This document shows positions 4,828-5,925 of a stretch of DNA of 5,925 bases, piece after piece. Positions within the stretch are counted from its first letter, which is position 1. Every line of letters starts with the position of its first letter. The notes beneath the pieces are model-generated. The model saw nothing but the letters and a program-made list of their open reading frames with translations. It was not told the origin of the DNA and did no database searches. The translations under genes were made by a program, and so were the position numbers. This DNA is from Acidobacteriaceae bacterium (GTDB taxonomy: Bacteria; Acidobacteriota; Terriglobia; Terriglobales; Acidobacteriaceae): NCBI GenBank assembly GCA_030040115.1, contig JASHUH010000184.1, positions 1 to 5,925 of the forward strand, written 5' to 3'.

Positions 4828-4924
4828 TGGGGTCACGTGGACCTGAGCGTGCGGCTTCGAGACACGCCTTCTCTGGCTTCGCGGTAACTGTACACAAACC
4901 TAATCTCGCACGGAGGAGGTCCCA

Positions 4925-5925
4925 ATGCGTAAACTGTTTTCCGCATCTCTCCTGCTGGTAGTTGCTGCTTTTTCAGCAAGCCTGCACGCACAGACCGTCG
5001 ACACCGCCATTGTGGGCACCGTCACCGACAACTCCGGGGCAGTCATTTCGGGAGCCAAAGTGACAGTCACGTCCGTGTCCACCGGGATCGCGAAATCGGC
5101 GGTCACCACAGGTACGGGTGAATACACCGTCAACTACCTGCTTCCCGGCTCGTATAACGTTGCTGTTACGGCCAATGGGTTCACCACAACTCAGCGGCAG
5201 GGAATCGAGGTGCAGCTCAGTCAGGAGGCAAGGGTCAACTTCCAACTGCAGGTTGGGGCGACCACGCAGCAGGTGATCGTTGAAGGAGCGCCGCCCTTGC
5301 TGCAGACCCAAGCCTCCTCTCTGGGCGCGGTTGTCAACCAGGAGGAGACCCAGAACCTTCCTCTGAATGGGCGCAAATTCGACGACCTCGCCATTCTCAC
5401 GCCGGGCACGACTTCGTACGATCCGGATAATCACACCGAATCGGAGGATGGGGCCAGCGTTCAGTCTTACAGCGAATTACTGGAGTGGGGGCAGACCAAC
5501 GTGGACGGGGTCACAATGATGGGCGACCGTCACGCGTACGTGAACCTGTATCCCTCCACCGACGCCATACAGGAATTCGATGTGCTTGCCGGAGACGCCG
5601 AAGCGGAATACGTCGGCTCGGCCGGGGACATCACCAACGTTGAACTGAAATCCGGCACCAACGCCTTCCACGGGGATGCGTTCGATTACCTTCGCAACAC
5701 GGCGCTGGATGCGCGGAACTTCTTTATACCCGCTCCCACGCCCAAGCAGGTGTATCGGCAGAATCAGTTCGGCGGGACGCTGGGTGGTCCGATTATCAAG
5801 AACCACACCTTTTTTTTCCTAAGCTATGAAGGGATTCGCTCCAATGAGCAGTCTGCCGGGCTGGCGGTGGTTCTGACGCCGGCCGAGGAGAACGGCGACT
5901 TTTCGGCTCTACTACCCGGCACCCA
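4925..5925 (+). CDS. Oar-like TonB-dependent outer-membrane receptor, N-terminal part, cut by the window edge
   Basis: The ATG at 4925 has GGAGGAGG (4912-4919) at ideal distance, and the frame is open to the right edge (333 residues). A signal peptide is clear: MRKLF, a hydrophobic core to about residue 18, and a likely cut after LHA (Ala22 before Gln23). Residues 26-110 form a carboxypeptidase-regulatory-like beta-sandwich domain (VDTAIVGTVTDNSGAVISGA, GEYTVNYLLPGSYNV). The plug-like region follows, with NLPLNGR (145-151 region), LTPG (158-161) and GDITNVELKSGTNAFHG (234-250). GGTLGGPI (283-290) and HTFFFLSYEGIR (294-305) then lead into the barrel. This is the very large Oar/Cna-B-like receptor type, usually about 1,000 residues or more, widespread in Acidobacteriota and used for energy-dependent uptake of large substrates such as glycans or peptides. 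The substrate cannot be told from this part. It is transcribed away from the integrase and looks like resident chromosome. Confidence 0.95.
   Translation, partial: MRKLFSASLLLVVAAFSASLHAQTVDTAIVGTVTDNSGAVISGAKVTVTSVSTGIAKSAVTTGTGEYTVNYLLPGSYNVAVTANGFTTTQRQGIEVQLSQEARVNFQLQVGATTQQVIVEGAPPLLQTQASSLGAVVNQEETQNLPLNGRKFDDLAILTPGTTSYDPDNHTESEDGASVQSYSELLEWGQTNVDGVTMMGDRHAYVNLYPSTDAIQEFDVLAGDAEAEYVGSAGDITNVELKSGTNAFHGDAFDYLRNTALDARNFFIPAPTPKQVYRQNQFGGTLGGPIIKNHTFFFLSYEGIRSNEQSAGLAVVLTPAEENGDFSALLPGT

Larger units (their letters stand above)
4237..4924. other. Gene-free control/attachment region between integrase and TonB receptor
   Basis: About 690 bases separate the divergently oriented integrase and receptor. 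The open frames in it (for example minus-strand 4348-4530 from a TTG) lack a Shine-Dalgarno and family resemblance. The integrase-proximal 110 bases are AT-rich with several TATA-like hexamers and probably hold the operon promoter, though no clean -35/-10 pair with proper spacing stands out. The rest carries a hairpin, a terminator-like stem, a 60-bp inverted repeat and a set of palindromes listed separately. The integrase's recombination site and the boundary between element and host chromosome may lie here. Confidence 0.6.

Noticed and set aside
1..5925. CRISPR array, tRNA or rRNA gene
   Set aside because: No regularly spaced identical repeats with spacers, and no cloverleaf-like or rRNA-like stretch, were found on reading through the non-coding parts.

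Overview
The window looks like a mobile-element-rich stretch of a moderately GC-rich bacterial chromosome, most likely Acidobacteriota. The best taxonomic clue is the right-hand gene, an Oar-type TonB-dependent receptor. It has a signal peptide, a carboxypeptidase-regulatory-like domain, an NLPLNGR motif and an FFFLSYEG motif, a style greatly expanded in Acidobacteriota (Solibacter/Koribacter-type genomes). This assignment is inference from one protein family.

Layout from left to right. (1) Positions 1-509, minus strand: an 87-aa unknown gene is followed one base later by the start of a serine recombinase that runs off the left edge. (2) Positions 510-743: a leader for that pair, plus copy A of a ~127-bp repeat carrying an intrinsic terminator. 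(3) Positions 744-2111, minus strand: a BCS1-like AAA+ ATPase with an unassigned ~200-residue N-terminal region. (4) Positions 2143-2272: copy B of the same repeat, in the same orientation and again with a terminator-like hairpin, just upstream of the ATPase. A further strong hairpin lies at 2279-2305. (5) Positions 2306-2608: no intact gene; a possible decayed coding remnant. (6) Positions 2609-4236, minus strand: a three-gene operon of tyrosine integrase, a 52-aa ORF and an 81-aa ORF. The genes are linked by 4-nt ATGA and TTGA overlaps and closed by a strong intrinsic terminator. (7) Positions 4237-4924: about 690 bp without a convincing gene but dense in structure. It holds three tandem 12-bp repeats, a short hairpin, a terminator-like hairpin on the plus strand, a 60-bp imperfect inverted repeat and a cluster of perfect palindromes. 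It probably contains the integrase promoter, perhaps its attachment site, and the receptor's control region. (8) Positions 4925 to the right edge, plus strand: the TonB-dependent receptor, probably a resident chromosomal gene.

How it fits together: two unrelated site-specific recombinases, each with small partner ORFs, lie on either side of a lone AAA+ ATPase bracketed by two copies of a structured repeat. This suggests nested or adjacent integrative elements next to a resident receptor gene, with the ATPase as accessory cargo. The least ordinary features are the duplicated terminator-bearing repeat around the ATPase and the overlap-coupled small genes behind the integrase. No complete known defence or biosynthetic system can be assembled from what is visible.
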